Positions 63,117-64,000 of a DNA stretch of 64,000 nucleotides are shown in pieces; position 1 is the stretch's first letter; each line of letters opens with the position of its first letter. Below the pieces are notes generated by a model. It had not been told where the DNA came from. It ran no database searches and saw nothing but the letters and a program-made list of their open reading frames with translations. This DNA comes from Meconema thalassinum (lineage: Eukaryota > Arthropoda > Insecta > Orthoptera > Tettigoniidae). Both the position numbers and the translations under genes were made by a program. The DNA lies in the NCBI GenBank assembly GCA_946902985.2, contig OX336395.1:290527065-290591064 (forward strand), given 5' to 3'.

Positions 63117-63320
63117 GTGTGCCTTCAATGAGGTGGCTACCTTGCTCCTTAATAAAATAATAGGGCTGTGTCTTCACTGAAATGCATATCTTTGCTCCGT
63201 AAGAAAAATAATGGGGCTGTAACTTCACTGAAATAGCTACTTTTGCTCTTTAATAAAGTTAATGGGGGCTGTATCTTTAATTAAATGCCTACCTTTGCTC
63301 CGTAAGAATATAATGCGGTT
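63117..63320. repeat. 51-bp tandem repeat, four units
   Basis: Units begin near 63117, 63168, 63220 and 63271. They share CTTCACTGAAAT, TTTGCTCCGTAAGAA and AATGGGGCTGT. Confidence 0.75.
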
Positions 63321-63524
63321 GCTCTATATGGAATGCCTAATATTATGCCTGAGTTGCATAGTTTTATATCTTTTACATATCCTTTTGCCTTCTTGTCATA
63401 GAAAATACGGATGCATGTGATTATGACTTTTAACTCTTTATATAAAAAATCAGCAAATGTGTCCAGCGGTGTAGGTTTCAGTTTACCTACTATGCTACAA
63501 TATCATAAAACGTGTCACTATTTC

Positions 63525-64000
63525 CTCATGTTAAACATAATACCAAAGAGATATCGTCTGTTGGTAGACTGTCCGTACTTCGATACAGGACGCATTCCAT
63601 CGGACGTTAAATCCATGCTGTATTGGGTTTATTTTAATATAAATATCTCCTAACATCTTACCAGAATACTATAAAGTTATCGGCTGTTGGCAGGCTGTCC
63701 GTACTTCGATACAGAACGCATCCCAGTGGCCGTTAAGTTCATTGTGTATTAAGTTTATTTTAATATACATATTTCCTAATATTTTATCAGAATACTATAA
63801 AGTTATCGGCTGTTGGCAGGCTGTCCGTACTTCGATACAGAACGCGTCCCAGCGGCCGTTAAATTTATTGTGTATTAAGTTTATTTTAATATACGTATTT
63901 CCTAATATTTTATCAGAATACTATAAAGTTATCGGCTGTTGGCAGGCTGTCCGTACTTCGATACAGAACGCGTCCCAGCGGCCGTTAAATTTACTATGTA
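63525..64000. repeat. 126-bp satellite array, open at window end
   Basis: CTGTCCGTACTTCGATACAG recurs at 63569, 63695, 63821 and 63947, exactly 126 bp apart. Units become more alike towards the right, and the array continues past the window. Confidence 0.92.

Overview
The window looks like repeat-rich nuclear DNA from an arthropod, most likely an insect. The evidence is the AT-rich sequence, several tRNA-derived SINE families, many nested class I and class II transposons, and insect-type retroelement proteins. A large polyneopteran genome (orthopteran or phasmid) is my guess and is weakly supported. I see no single-copy host gene.

The main object is a complete Maverick/Polinton (adintovirus-like) provirus at 1421-18615 (17.2 kb). 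It has 1.6 kb terminal inverted repeats and a perfect 6-bp target duplication (AAGTAG), and it sits inside an old non-LTR retrotransposon remnant. Rightward genes are protein-primed DNA polymerase B on the left and, on the right, packaging ATPase, a DUF8207-like protein and a chromodomain integrase. A leftward block between them encodes a fibre-like protein, a basic pX/pVI-like core protein, an adenain-type protease, penton/minor capsid, a 62-residue protein, major capsid, a BIR (IAP-like) protein, two unknown proteins and a PLA2-domain protein. All core virus modules are open except that the protease lacks an in-frame ATG at its expected start.

Region by region: 1-1180 is a repeat with long inverted arms. 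18.6-24.8 kb holds retroelement remnants split by a hAT-like element, which itself contains an RTE-like LINE with one frameshift. 24.9-26.7 kb is SINEs and dispersed repeats. 26.9-31.4 kb is a decayed Ty3/gypsy element (minus strand) with 231/233-bp LTRs and a 4-bp duplication. 31.5-37.2 kb is a mosaic of Helitron, THAP, Tc1 and zinc-finger/hAT fragments, a 276-bp palindrome and a LINE tail. 38.9-39.7 kb is an inverted repeat. 40.4-41.9 kb is a 75-bp minisatellite with a long open frame. 42.3-44.2 kb is a non-autonomous Helitron. 45.2-49.0 kb is an R2-superfamily LINE with an internal duplication. 50.0-53.2 kb is an inverted second Helitron copy carrying a SINE and a THAP-bearing DNA transposon. 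53.5-55.8 kb is a 290-bp repeat array and a mariner-like element with 138-bp TIRs. 55.7-58.2 kb is a further TIR element split by a hAT MITE. 58-64 kb is transposase and LINE remnants, microsatellites, G-runs, and a 126-bp satellite running off the end.

Functionally only the Polinton forms a coherent gene system: replication (PolB), integration, packaging, capsid assembly and maturation, plus a small set of probable host-interaction proteins (BIR, PLA2, p183, p158).
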